Origin: an uncultured Cloacibacillus sp.
GTDB taxonomy: Bacteria > Synergistota > Synergistia > Synergistales > Synergistaceae
Length of the DNA: 21,540 nucleotides
Assembly (NCBI GenBank): GCA_934511335.1
Contig: CAKSWL010000005.1
Coordinates: 1-21,540 of the forward strand
Direction: 5' to 3'
The position numbers and the translations under genes were made by a program. Of the stretch, positions 13,981 to 21,540 are shown one piece after another (the first letter of the stretch is position 1; each line of letters starts with the position of its first letter). The notes under the pieces were generated by a model. That model saw only the letters and a program-made list of their open reading frames with translations, did no database searches and was not told the DNA's origin.

Positions 13981-15150
13981 CTAAGCCAACCGCCGCCGCC
14001 GGTACCACGCGTAGAGGGTTCCCAGCAGGATGAGGGCGACGACGGCCCGAAAGCCGGTCACCGGCGTCGTGAGGCCGCTTATATAGGAGGTCGCCAAAGG
14101 GACGAGCGCGAAATCAAGGGCTACTAAAAACCACGTCAGGGAGATCGCCTGCGGCTGCAGATAGCGCGGCGCGTTATCCGATACGAGCGCCAGGTGCAGC
14201 GGGAAACCAAAGCCCATGCCGACGCCGAAGATTAACCCGAGGATCATCAGCGAGCCGCGGCTCGGGTTGATCGAGGCGAAAAGCAGCATGAGCGCCATAC
14301 CGGCGATGACCGGCACGGATAGGCGCCAGCGCGGGCAACGGTCGAGCACCTTACCGAGAAACAGGCGCACCAGCACGCCGACCGCCGCGTTGCTTGAAAG
14401 AAAATAGGAGGCCATCAGCCCGTAGCTGGAGGTCATCGAGGCCATGAACGCAGAGGCGGCGTCCGTCAGAGAAAAGAGAAACATCGAAAAGAGCGCCAGC
14501 GAGAGCTGGGGGATTTTAAGACATTCCCCAATGCCCTTAAGGGGATCGGCCGTCGCGTGCGAGGCGTCAAGCGTCACGTCCTTCGTGTTGAGGACAAGCG
14601 TCAAAAACGTCAGCGCGGCCGCCAGCAGAACGGGGATCAAAATGTAGAGGGAAAAATATCCGTGAACCAGCAGCCAATCCGCGGCCGGAACGATCGTCAT
14701 CATCGGCGCCAGGCCGCCCGCCATGATCAGGGAGAACGCCAGCCCCCGTTCCCTCTCCTCAAAGGCCAGCGACTGATAGGCAGCAAGCGCGATTTGCGAA
14801 AAGGCCGTCCCCGCGCCGAGCAAAAAGCGCGCGGCAAAGGCGCTGATGAAAGACTCCCCCGCCACGACGATCCATAGGGAAGCGACGACGGTGGATATGC
14901 CGCCGATCACGAAGAACCTCCGAAAGCCGCTGCGAACAAGCAGGCTCCCAAGCAAAAGGCGGAAGGTAAGGGTGGCGAAATAAAAGGATGAGACAAGCAG
15001 CCCAGACTGCGCCGGCGTAAATCCCACGTGCGCGTAATAGACCGGCAGCAGATAAGAGACGTTGGAATAACCGAACATAAAGAAAAAGCTTAAGGCAAGA
15101 AGCAGTATTTTTTTGTTGTTACTCTGAGCCGCGCCGCCGTCGAACATCAT
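13981..15150 (-). CDS. MFS-family transporter, substrate unknown
   Basis: The start ATG at 15150 gives 389 aa, the usual size for a 12-helix major facilitator protein, and has TTGGAGGA 7 nt upstream. A longer reading frame exists, but the extra 98 residues are low-complexity, Arg/Pro/Ser-rich and lack membrane features. The N-terminal half begins KILLLALSFFFMFGYSNVSYLLPVYYAHVGFTPAQSGLLVSSFYFATLTFRLLLGSLLVRSGFRRFFVIGG, matching the MFS loop 2-3 motif. Twelve hydrophobic stretches continue to an Arg-rich cytoplasmic tail. It is probably a drug- or metabolite-efflux type carrier, but no substrate can be named. It is a single-gene unit, divergent from the nucleobase permease. Confidence 0.85.
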   Translation of the reverse strand: MMFDGGAAQSNNKKILLLALSFFFMFGYSNVSYLLPVYYAHVGFTPAQSGLLVSSFYFATLTFRLLLGSLLVRSGFRRFFVIGGISTVVASLWIVVAGESFISAFAARFLLGAGTAFSQIALAAYQSLAFEERERGLAFSLIMAGGLAPMMTIVPAADWLLVHGYFSLYILIPVLLAAALTFLTLVLNTKDVTLDASHATADPLKGIGECLKIPQLSLALFSMFLFSLTDAASAFMASMTSSYGLMASYFLSSNAAVGVLVRLFLGKVLDRCPRWRLSVPVIAGMALMLLFASINPSRGSLMILGLIFGVGMGFGFPLHLALVSDNAPRYLQPQAISLTWFLVALDFALVPLATSYISGLTTPVTGFRAVVALILLGTLYAWYRRRRLA

Positions 15151-15384
15151 CTGCCGTTCCTCCAAAACAAACCGGATATATAGGGCATATTCTACCGCAA
15201 ATAAGCCAGGCCGGTTCATCGGCCGCGGTATGCCCGCGGCGAATGTGACGGGCGGCATGGGCTGGCAAAAGCTCGGCCCTGCCGTCCGCGCAAGGACGCC
15301 AGGTGGTTTTTGCATCCGCGAGGAGGAGCGAAAGCTCCCGCAAGCGGGGCAGCTTAGGCGCTCCAACTTCCTTTTTCCGACGCT
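15151..15384. other. GC-rich divergent spacer with small hairpins
   Basis: The stretch between the MFS start and the permease promoter has no gene. It contains several short perfect stems: GGCCG/CGGCC (15209-15213/15220-15224), CCGCGG/CCGCGG (15223-15228/15234-15239) and GGAGC-GAAA-GCTCC (15325-15338). A TAGAAT (minus strand, 15194-15189) could be the MFS -10 element, but no fitting -35 is present. No known riboswitch class was recognised. Confidence 0.4.
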
Positions 15385-15414
15385 CTGGCAATTTCGTCCA
15401 AAATCCCCTATAAT
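15385..15414 (+). promoter_or_regulatory. Promoter of the NCS2 permease gene
   Basis: CTGGCA (15385-15390, 4/6 match) and a perfect TATAAT (15409-15414) are separated by 18 nt. Transcription should start near 15421. Confidence 0.6.
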
Positions 15415-15429
15415 ATTTTGCGGCATAGT

Positions 15430-15449
15430 TTTTGCAACCGATTGCAAAA
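15430..15449. promoter_or_regulatory. LacI/PurR-type operator-like palindrome
   Basis: TTTTGCAACCGATTGCAAAA has exact 8-bp arms around CCGA. The core GCAACCGATTGC matches the E. coli PurR core GCAAACGTTTGC at 10 of 12 positions and has the central CG typical of LacI-family sites. It lies about 10-29 nt after the predicted start and just before the ribosome binding site, a position suited to repression. Confidence 0.6.
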
Positions 15450-15471
15450 CAAAATTTTACGGAGGTGCAAC

Positions 15472-16857
15472 ATGGCTAAGAAAAAACTGGTTTACGGGAT
15501 CGACGACCGTCCGCCGACCACCATACTTATCCTTGCCGGCGCGCAGCACGTTCTTACGCTCTTCGGCGCGACGACGCTCGTTCCCCTCATCTTCGGACCC
15601 GCGATGGGGATGACCACGCAGCAGATAGGCGCGTTCATCGGCTGCGTCTATTTCAGCATGGGGCTTGCCACGCTCATCCAGACCCACCCCAAGCTCGGGT
15701 CGGGGCTGCCGATCGTGCAGGGCTCCAGCTTCAGCTTCATCCCGCCGATCATGACGATCATCGGCGCTTATAAAAGTCTCGGCCCGGACGTCGTCATGCA
15801 GTATGTCGGCGGCGCGCTATTTGCGGGCGGCATCGTCCTCTCTTTACTCGGTTACAGCAAGTTTATCGGCCGCATTAGAAAGATCGTCACCCCCGTCGTC
15901 ATCGGCCCGACGATCATGGCGATCGGCTTTTCGCTCGCGCCGACGGCGATCCAGTTCAACGCGGCGAACTTCTGGCCCGTCTCACTGCTCGTCGTGGCGA
16001 TGGTCTTCTTTTTCAGCCTCGTCTCCAGGAACAAATATTTCAACATTTTCGCGGTGCTGGGCTCGATCGTCATCGCCTATCTCCTCTGCCTCGCCCTCTC
16101 GGTAAGCGGCGTGTTCGCGGCGGAGCACCCGGCGTACATCAACCTTCAAAGCGTTTACGACGCGCCGTGGCTCCGCTATAAGCTCTTTATGCCCTGGGGC
16201 GCGCCGAAGTTCTCCGGCCTTGCGATAGGCGCGATCACAGCGGGCTTTTTCTGCGTGATGATCGAATCGATCGGCGACTATCACAACTGTTCATATGCCG
16301 CCGGCATCGACGACCCCACGCCGGAACAGATCAACCGCGGGATCGGCGCCGAGGGTATGTGCTGTGCGCTCTCGGGGCTGCTTGGTTCAGTCGGTACGAC
16401 ATCATACACGGAGAATATCGGCCTCATCGGCCTCACAGGCGTCGCCAGCCGCCATGTCGTCCGCGCGGGCGCGGTGATCCTCATCCTTCTCTCGCTCGTC
16501 GGCAAGCTCGGCGCGCTGATCGCCACCATGCCGTCGCCGATCATCGGCGGCGCTTATATCACGCTCTTCGGCACGATCGGCGCCCTCGGCATCCAGAATC
16601 TCATGCGCGCCGATATGGGCAGCCAGCGCAACGTGCTGATCGTCGGCTTCGCCTTCCTCATGGCGCTCGGCCTTCCCGGCTGGGTCGAACCCAACCAGGC
16701 GATTTTCACGGGCGCCTTGGGCACGACTTTCGGCGGCATGGCCTGGGCCGTCCTGAAGACGCCGATGGCGGTCGCCGGCATTCTCGCGGCGGTGTGCGAC
16801 AATCTCATCCCCGGCACGCCGCAGGAGCGCGGCATTTCCGGCGGCAAAGAGGCTTAA
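15472..16857 (+). CDS. NCS2-family nucleobase:cation symporter (xanthine/uracil permease)
   Basis: This 461-aa membrane protein starts at the ATG at 15472, with ACGGAGGTG upstream. It has the AGAQHVLTLFGATTLVPLIFGPA helix 1 (QH motif), GSGLPIVQGSSFSF, helix 8 ESIGDYHNC (E265) and the NAT signature T-E314-N-I-G-L-I-G-L-T-G-V-A-S-R. The TGVASR ending resembles xanthine/urate carriers, while Glu in the signature resembles uracil carriers, so the substrate is a purine or uracil. The PurR-like operator in front favours a purine. Transport would be proton- or sodium-driven across the inner membrane. The gene stands alone and is followed by its own terminator. Confidence 0.9.
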   Translation: MAKKKLVYGIDDRPPTTILILAGAQHVLTLFGATTLVPLIFGPAMGMTTQQIGAFIGCVYFSMGLATLIQTHPKLGSGLPIVQGSSFSFIPPIMTIIGAYKSLGPDVVMQYVGGALFAGGIVLSLLGYSKFIGRIRKIVTPVVIGPTIMAIGFSLAPTAIQFNAANFWPVSLLVVAMVFFFSLVSRNKYFNIFAVLGSIVIAYLLCLALSVSGVFAAEHPAYINLQSVYDAPWLRYKLFMPWGAPKFSGLAIGAITAGFFCVMIESIGDYHNCSYAAGIDDPTPEQINRGIGAEGMCCALSGLLGSVGTTSYTENIGLIGLTGVASRHVVRAGAVILILLSLVGKLGALIATMPSPIIGGAYITLFGTIGALGIQNLMRADMGSQRNVLIVGFAFLMALGLPGWVEPNQAIFTGALGTTFGGMAWAVLKTPMAVAGILAAVCDNLIPGTPQERGISGGKEA

Positions 16858-16918
16858 GAGACGGCAGAGAAGCCAAGGCCGTAAATACGAGACGAAGAAT
16901 TTTCATGGCGCGGCAATC

Positions 16919-16956
16919 ACAGGGGAGGCACAAGCCTCTCCTGTTTGCTGGTTTTT
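16919..16956 (+). terminator. Intrinsic terminator after the NCS2 permease gene
   Basis: Arms 16919-16929 and 16934-16944 form an 11-bp stem with one G-U pair and an ACAA loop, followed by TTGCTGGTTTTT with five T residues at 16952-16956. An alternative pairing AGGCAC (16925-16930) with GTGCCT (16960-16965) overlaps it. Confidence 0.65.
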
Positions 16957-16965
16957 GTCGTGCCT

Positions 16966-17252
16966 CGCAATATATAATCGCTCCATGAATGCCGGGGCTG
17001 CCGGAGGCGTCCCGTTTGTGGCGCGGCGCCACATCCCAGCCCCGCAGCGCTTAAAAATACGCCCGAAGGCCGATATGCTAGTTCTTACATTTGTGTTATA
17101 TTTGCCCCAGCCGTTGTGATATAGCGGTGTGTCGAGGATATAACGAAAAACGGCTGTTTGGAATGTAAATCCGCCGAAACTGGATGATAAGCGCGGCAGG
17201 CCCCGCCAGCGCCTAATAGCCTAATAGTATTAGAAAAGGGTTGATTGCCTCA
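16966..17252 (+). other. Structured leader/spacer upstream of the arn operon
   Basis: No convincing gene is present. TATAAT occurs at 16973-16978 without a good -35. After it come three stems: CGGGGCTG/CAGCCCCG (16993-17000/17037-17044), enclosing the palindrome GTGGCGC-G-GCGCCAC at 17018-17032; CAGCCGTT/AACGGCTG (17108-17115/17149-17156); and a 7-bp GC stem with one bulged A (17191-17212). A weak promoter-like pair TTGTGA/TATAAC with 19-nt spacing lies at about 17114-17143. The whole could be a 5' leader or carry a small RNA. Confidence 0.4.
17212..17233 (+). repeat. Tandem CCTAATAG repeat merging into a CTAATA-G-TATTAG palindrome
   Basis: CCTAATAG occurs twice head-to-tail (17212-17219, 17220-17227), and the second copy forms a perfect palindrome with the next bases (17221-17233). 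It lies directly before the ribosome binding site of arnT, so it could be a regulator site or affect translation start. Confidence 0.5.
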
Positions 17253-18923
17253 ATGTTTTCTTCCGTCTCCAAACGCAATGTCTTTTTTCTCGCCATCGCC
17301 GCGGCGCTCCTGCTGCTTTATATAGTACCGCTCGGTTCTTACCCGCTCATGGAGCCCGACGAGGGGCGCTACGCGGAGATACCGCGGGAGATGATCGCCA
17401 CAGGCAATTACATCACGCCGATGCTCAATTATGTCAAATATTTTGAAAAGCCGGTCTTTCTTTATTGGATGAACGCCGCGAGCTTCCGCATTTTCGGCGA
17501 AAACGAGTTCGCAGCCCGTATCGGGACGGCGATCTGCGCGCTCGCGGGAGCCATGACGACGGCTGCGCTCGGCGCTTTTATGTATGGAAGGTTCGCCGGC
17601 TTCCTCGCGGGGGTGGTAACGGCGACCTCGCTCTTATATTTTGCCATCGGTACGATAAATATCACGGATATGCCGCTTTCCTTTTTTCTCACGCTCGCCT
17701 TCGCCTCTTTTTACGCCGCCCACGTTAAGGATGAAAAGAGATACTATCTTCTCTTTTATTTCGCCTGCGCGCTCGCGCTGCTCACTAAGGGGCTCGTAGG
17801 CGTCGTGCTGCCCGGCGCGGTGATTTTTTCCTATATCGTCGTCACACGGCAGTGGAATCTCTTTTACAAACCGCTCTATCTGCCGGGGATAGTCCTTTTT
17901 TTCGCGGCGGGCGTGCCGTGGTTTTACCTGGTCTGCCGCGACAATCCTGATTTCTTCCGCTTTTTCTTCATCCAGGAGCATTTCCTGCGTTACACGACGA
18001 AGATGCACAGCCGCTACGAGCCGTTTTGGTTTTTCTTTCCGATGATACCGGCCGGGATGATGCCGTGGACCGCCTTTCTCCTCGCCCTCTTCAGCAAAAA
18101 GAGCGTCGCACGTTCGCCGAAGACGCCGGAGGAGAGGCGCGCGTGTACCTATCTGCTGCTCTGGTTCGGCGTCATCTTCCTCTTTTTCTCCTTCTCGGAC
18201 TCCAAGCTGATTCCCTATATCGTTCCCTGCATCCCGCCGCTTGCGATCCTGATCGGCGCGGATATCTTCCGGATGGCGGAGGATAGGGAGTGGCACGGGC
18301 GCCCCTTCCTCTGGCTCACGCTGACGAGCGGCCTGCTCGGGACGGGGCTGATCGTCTATCCGCTGTTCGGAGAGCACGCCAGCCCGGCGCAGGCCTGGCC
18401 GGTCGCAGTGAAGGCCGGTTTCGGCCTCATAGGCATGCCCGCCGTCGTCTGGTATTACACCTCTTGCGGCGGTAAAAGGCATGAGGAGGCCGTCCTGAGC
18501 CTAGCCCTCTGTTCTGTGCTCTTTATCAGCGGGCTGCAGGGTGTCTATAATATCGTCGCGCCGATGCGTACCATGAAAGACGTCTCAGAGGTGATAATAA
18601 AAGAGAGAAAACCGAAAGACGTTATCGTCGCCTATGACGAGGTGCTCCAGGGCATCCCCTTCTACACGAAACAGCGCGTGATGCTCGTCGGCTCCCCCGG
18701 AGAGCTCGAATATGGCGCGAAGCAGCCAGAGGGCCGGGGATGGTTCCTTACGAAGGAGGAATTCCTCCCACGGTGGCACGCGCGGAAGGAACGTTTTATA
18801 CTGGTCGTGAAAAAGGGCGGCCGTTTTGAGGAGCTGTTCCCCGACGGCAAGACAGGTACCGCGGAGAAGATCGAACGCGGGAAATATATAATTCTCTTCC
18901 ACAGGGAGGAACCGGAACGATGA
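17253..18923 (+). CDS. arnT: 4-amino-4-deoxy-L-arabinose transferase-like glycosyltransferase (ArnT/GT83, PMT superfamily)
   Basis: This 556-aa protein starts at the ATG at 17253, though only a weak AAAAGGG lies 12 nt upstream; a TTG four codons earlier is also possible. The first periplasmic loop reads LMEPDEGRYAEIPREMIATGNYITPMLNYVKYFEKPVFLYW, the ArnT hallmark with acidic D36-E37. About 12 hydrophobic segments follow and a soluble C-terminal domain of about 110 residues closes the protein. ArnT moves L-Ara4N from undecaprenyl phosphate to lipid A on the periplasmic face of the inner membrane. Its neighbours are arnB, arnC and arnA, which supports this role. The stop overlaps arnB (ATGA). 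Confidence 0.88.
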   Translation: MFSSVSKRNVFFLAIAAALLLLYIVPLGSYPLMEPDEGRYAEIPREMIATGNYITPMLNYVKYFEKPVFLYWMNAASFRIFGENEFAARIGTAICALAGAMTTAALGAFMYGRFAGFLAGVVTATSLLYFAIGTINITDMPLSFFLTLAFASFYAAHVKDEKRYYLLFYFACALALLTKGLVGVVLPGAVIFSYIVVTRQWNLFYKPLYLPGIVLFFAAGVPWFYLVCRDNPDFFRFFFIQEHFLRYTTKMHSRYEPFWFFFPMIPAGMMPWTAFLLALFSKKSVARSPKTPEERRACTYLLLWFGVIFLFFSFSDSKLIPYIVPCIPPLAILIGADIFRMAEDREWHGRPFLWLTLTSGLLGTGLIVYPLFGEHASPAQAWPVAVKAGFGLIGMPAVVWYYTSCGGKRHEEAVLSLALCSVLFISGLQGVYNIVAPMRTMKDVSEVIIKERKPKDVIVAYDEVLQGIPFYTKQRVMLVGSPGELEYGAKQPEGRGWFLTKEEFLPRWHARKERFILVVKKGGRFEELFPDGKTGTAEKIERGKYIILFHREEPER

Positions 18924-20083
18924 GAGAAGATTTTCTGCCCTTCGCCAAGCCAAGCGTCAGCGAAGAGGCGATTTTAGATGTGACGGACTCTATCCGCAGC
19001 GGCTGGCTCGCGATGGGGCCAAAGACGATACGCTTTGAGGAAAATTTCGCGAAATACACCGGCGCAAGCTACGCGCTCTCCGTCAACTCCGCCACGGCGG
19101 GGCTGCACTGCGCGCTGATGGCGCTCGGCATAGGCCCCGGAGACGAGGTGATCACAACGCCGATGACCTTCGCGGCGACGGCAAACGCCATTCTCTTCAC
19201 CGGCGCAAAGCCTGTCTTTGCCGATATCGACCGCCGGACGCTCGGCATCGTACCGGAGAATATCGCGCGCGCAGTGACGAAGGCGACAAAGGCGGTGATC
19301 CCCGTCCATTTCGCCGGTATGCCCTGCGATATGGACCAGATCGAGGCGATTGCCGCGGCACACGGACTCGCCGTCGTCGAGGACGCGGCGCACGCGCTGG
19401 GGGCCTCATATAAGGGGCGCCGGATCGGGGCGGACCGCGGAGCGCGCCATCTCTCCGTCTTCAGCTTCCATCCGACGAAAAACATCACCACCGGCGAGGG
19501 CGGCATGATCTGCACAGAGGACCAAGAGCTTGCGGAAAAGATCATGGTACTGCGGCAGAACGGTATGTCGAAGGGCGCCTGGAACCGCTACGCGGCAAAG
19601 GGCAGCGCCAATTACGACATCTTCTTCCCCGGCCTCAAATATACGATGATGGACATTCAGGCGGCGATCGGCAACTCGCAGCTCGCGGAGCTTGAATCTT
19701 TCAACCGCCGCCGCGCGGAGATCGCCGCCTTTTATCTGCGCGAGCTCGCCGGCGTGCGCGGGCTCATCCTACCTCAGCGAGCGCCGTGGGAGCACGAGCA
19801 TTCATGGCACATTTTCACCCCCTTCGTCGACATAGACCGCCTCGGCTTCACACGCGACGAGTTCATGGCGCGCATGAAGGAGCGCAGCATCGGCACGGCG
19901 CTCCATTATCAGGCGCTGCACCTCTTCACCTGCTATCACGAGGTGACCGGCAAAGGACGCGGCGACCTGCCGGAGGCCGAATATGTCTCAGACCGCATCG
20001 TTTCACTGCCGCTCTTCCCCGCGATGACCGACGGGGACGCGCGTGACGCCGTGGCGGCGATAAAAGAGGTTTGCGGATGCTGA
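18920..20083 (+). CDS. arnB: UDP-4-amino-4-deoxy-L-arabinose--oxoglutarate aminotransferase (DegT/DnrJ/EryC1/StrS family)
   Basis: This 387-aa PLP enzyme begins FLPFAKPSVSEEAILDVTDSIRSGWLAMGPKTIRFEENFAKYTGA, close to ArnB, and carries the PLP lysine K187 in SFHPTKNITTGEGG. Other family residues are VNSATAGLHCAL, VVEDAAHALGA and PGLKYTMMDIQAAIG. It transfers the amino group of glutamate to the UDP-4-keto sugar made by ArnA's decarboxylase domain, giving UDP-L-Ara4N. Its start overlaps the arnT stop by 4 nt, and its end overlaps the arnC start. Other DegT enzymes make related amino sugars, but the gene context makes ArnB most likely. Confidence 0.88.
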   Translation: MREDFLPFAKPSVSEEAILDVTDSIRSGWLAMGPKTIRFEENFAKYTGASYALSVNSATAGLHCALMALGIGPGDEVITTPMTFAATANAILFTGAKPVFADIDRRTLGIVPENIARAVTKATKAVIPVHFAGMPCDMDQIEAIAAAHGLAVVEDAAHALGASYKGRRIGADRGARHLSVFSFHPTKNITTGEGGMICTEDQELAEKIMVLRQNGMSKGAWNRYAAKGSANYDIFFPGLKYTMMDIQAAIGNSQLAELESFNRRRAEIAAFYLRELAGVRGLILPQRAPWEHEHSWHIFTPFVDIDRLGFTRDEFMARMKERSIGTALHYQALHLFTCYHEVTGKGRGDLPEAEYVSDRIVSLPLFPAMTDGDARDAVAAIKEVCGC

Positions 20084-21048
20084 CGAAGGACGGTCAAGTC
20101 GAAGTCTCGATCGTCATCCCCGCTTACAACGAGGAGGAATCGCTGCACAAGCTCTTTGAGGAGCTGTGGCCCGTGATGGAAAGCCTCGGACGCGGCTTCG
20201 AGGTGATTTTCATCAACGACGGCAGCCGGGACGCGACGATGGGGATACTATACGATTTTTATAAGCTTCACCGCGAGGTGCGCGTGATCGACCTCGGAGC
20301 CAACTTCGGGCAGCACATGGCGATCATGGCGGGCTTCGACCACGCGCGCGGCGGCAAGATCATCACCCTCGACGCCGACCTGCAAAACCCGCCCTCGGAG
20401 ATACCGAACATCCTCAAGCAGATGGACGGCGGGCACGACGTCGTCGGCACCTACCGCGTCGGCCGTAAGGACCCGATATTCCGCAAGGTCGCCTCCAAGT
20501 GCATCAATAAGCTCACAAATCGCATCGCGAAGCTCAAAATCCGCGACTACGGCTGTATGCTGCGCGGCTACGACCGGCGCATCATCGACATCATCAACCA
20601 CAGTCAGGAGACGACGACCTTCATCCCCGCGCTCGCGCAGAAGTTTGCCGTCAACCCTATCGAGATCCCCGTGGCGCACCGCGAGCGCGAACTGGGAGAG
20701 TCAAAGTACGGCCTCTTTCAGCTCATCCGCCTCAACTTCGACCTGATGACGAGCTTCTCTCTCGTGCCTTTACAGCTCGTGACGATGGCGGGCATGGTGA
20801 TGTCGGCGCTCTCCTTGCTGCTGCTCTTTTACATGTTCGCGCGCCGGATCTTCCTCGGCGTCGGCGACTGGCAGTCCTTTCTGGAACAGACCTTTGAGGC
20901 GTCGGAATTCGTGCTCTCCAGCGTCACGCTCTTTTCACTCGGCATCATCGGCGAGTATATCGGCCGCATCTATCGCGAGGTGAGCAAACGCCCGCGCTAT
21001 TCGGTGCGCAAGGTCTTCGGTCACGACGGGGACGACTCCGGTGACTAG
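20077..21048 (+). CDS. arnC: Undecaprenyl-phosphate 4-deoxy-4-formamido-L-arabinose transferase (GT2, ArnC-like)
   Basis: This 323-aa protein starts at the ATG at 20077, with AGAGG 7 nt upstream. The GT2 core is clear: SIVIPAYNEEESL, FINDGSRDAT, GANFGQHMAIMAGFDHARGGKIITLDADLQNPPSEIP (the Asp-x-Asp metal site within LDADLQ), then RDYGCMLRGYDRRII and HREREGLGESKYG-type acceptor residues (here RERELGESKYGL). Two C-terminal membrane helices anchor it to the inner membrane (about 232-260 and 275-300). It would load formylated L-Ara4N from UDP onto undecaprenyl phosphate. It overlaps arnB upstream and arnA downstream (8 nt), so translation is coupled. Confidence 0.88.
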   Translation: MLTKDGQVEVSIVIPAYNEEESLHKLFEELWPVMESLGRGFEVIFINDGSRDATMGILYDFYKLHREVRVIDLGANFGQHMAIMAGFDHARGGKIITLDADLQNPPSEIPNILKQMDGGHDVVGTYRVGRKDPIFRKVASKCINKLTNRIAKLKIRDYGCMLRGYDRRIIDIINHSQETTTFIPALAQKFAVNPIEIPVAHRERELGESKYGLFQLIRLNFDLMTSFSLVPLQLVTMAGMVMSALSLLLLFYMFARRIFLGVGDWQSFLEQTFEASEFVLSSVTLFSLGIIGEYIGRIYREVSKRPRYSVRKVFGHDGDDSGD

Positions 21049-21540
21049 GCCTAAGATCGTCCTCTTCGCCTACAGCGAGGTCGGCTCTCTCTGCCTGGAA
21101 GAGTTGATAAAAAGCGGCGCGGACATCGCCGCCGTCTTCACCCACGAGGACGATCCCGGAGAGAATATCTGGTTCCGCTCCGTCAAAGAGATCGCCCAAA
21201 GAAACGGCATCCCCGTGCGCACGCCGCTAAAGCTCGACGAGTCGGAGCTGGAATATTTTCTCTCTCTCAAACCGGAACTGGTCTTATCCTTCTATTACCG
21301 GGCGCTGATCCCGAAGGCGGTGCTCGGCGCGCCGCGGCTCGGCGCCTACAACATCCACGGGGCGCTGCTGCCTAAGTACCGCGGACGCGCCTGCGTCAAC
21401 TGGGCGGTGCTCAATGGAGAACGCCAGACGGGCGCTACGCTTCACGTAATGACGGAAAAGGCCGACTGCGGCGACATCGTCGACCAGGAAGCGGTGCCGA
21501 TAGAATTCACCGACTCGGCGCTGGACGTCTTTATGAAGGT
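21041..21540 (+). CDS. arnA: UDP-L-Ara4N formyltransferase (ArnA N-terminal domain), partial
   Basis: The gene starts with GTG at 21041 inside the end of arnC and runs off the window; 166 codons are visible. The protein begins TRPKIVLFAYSEVGSLCLEELI, with AAVFTHEDDPGENIW and LSFYYRALIP, closely following E. coli ArnA. Catalytic residues of the 10-formyl-THF-dependent transferase are present: N104 and H106 in YNIHGALLPKYRGRA, and D142 in KADCGDIV. Whether the second ArnA domain (UDP-glucuronate oxidative decarboxylase) is fused cannot be seen; a stand-alone formyltransferase is possible. A GGGGA about 10 nt upstream serves as a modest ribosome binding site. Confidence 0.87.
   Translation, partial: MTRPKIVLFAYSEVGSLCLEELIKSGADIAAVFTHEDDPGENIWFRSVKEIAQRNGIPVRTPLKLDESELEYFLSLKPELVLSFYYRALIPKAVLGAPRLGAYNIHGALLPKYRGRACVNWAVLNGERQTGATLHVMTEKADCGDIVDQEAVPIEFTDSALDVFMK

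Noticed and set aside
15151..15447. 98-residue N-terminal extension of the MFS transporter
   Set aside because: No ribosome binding site or conserved feature. The internal ATG at 15150 has a strong site and gives the normal 12-helix length.
16985..17117. 43-codon frame after TATAAT at 16973
   Set aside because: No ribosome binding site and no -35. Its codons coincide with strong RNA stems, so structure explains it better.
6926..17168. Similar motif GAAAAAGGCTGTTTGAAT at 6926 and GAAAAACGGCTGTTTGGAAT at 17145
   Set aside because: Short, needs several indels to align, and the second copy is partly explained by a hairpin arm. Probably chance.
17634..18482. 282-codon open frame antisense to arnT
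   Set aside because: Low-complexity Glu/Arg-rich product opposite conserved membrane-protein codons.
1..21540. CRISPR arrays, insertion sequences, tRNA or rRNA genes
   Set aside because: No regular spaced repeats, transposase-like frames, terminal inverted repeats or cloverleaf-like sequences were seen.

Overview
The window looks like chromosome of an anaerobic, amino-acid- or organic-acid-fermenting diderm with a GC-rich genome. A Synergistota member (Cloacibacillus/Synergistes type) is my best guess. That is an inference from LPS-modification genes next to a branched-chain amino acid transporter, two-subunit aconitase-family enzymes and a citrate lyase-type acyl carrier protein. No 16S or marker gene is present to confirm it.

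Region 1 (1-6636, minus strand). A GntR/FadR-type regulator leads a tight operon: an HD-domain hydrolase, a divergent LeuC-like large subunit, its LeuD-like small subunit, a second canonical LeuC-like large subunit, and an unusual fused LeuD-isocitrate dehydrogenase. About 260 nt further on, the same strand starts a citrate (or citramalate) lyase acyl carrier protein gene, cut by the window edge. Together these suggest interconversion of citrate-like tricarboxylates or alkyl-malates with oxidative decarboxylation to a 2-oxoacid. The exact substrates cannot be read from sequence. A promoter with an overlapping palindrome lies in front of the regulator. Two exact GGTCTGACC cores, typical of FadR-family operators, lie 230 and 710 bp further upstream, one of them inside the divergent gene.

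Region 2 (6992-8317, plus). An orphan radical SAM protein gene, divergent from the operon above and separated from it by an AT-rich spacer.

Region 3 (8401-13935, plus). A consensus sigma-70-type promoter drives an IclR regulator followed by a full branched-chain/hydrophobic amino acid ABC transporter in the order livG-livF-livK-livH-livM. A long hairpin lies between livK and livH and a bidirectional terminator closes the unit. Base composition is visibly more AT-rich than the flanks.

Region 4 (13981-16956). A minus-strand MFS transporter and a plus-strand NCS2 nucleobase permease are divergently transcribed. The permease has a good promoter, a LacI/PurR-like operator just after it and a terminator.

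Region 5 (16957-21540, plus). After a roughly 300-nt structured leader comes a tightly overlapping arnT-arnB-arnC-arnA(partial) operon for adding 4-amino-4-deoxy-L-arabinose to lipid A. This indicates a Gram-negative envelope and predicts reduced susceptibility to cationic peptides. No tRNA, rRNA, CRISPR array or mobile element was seen.
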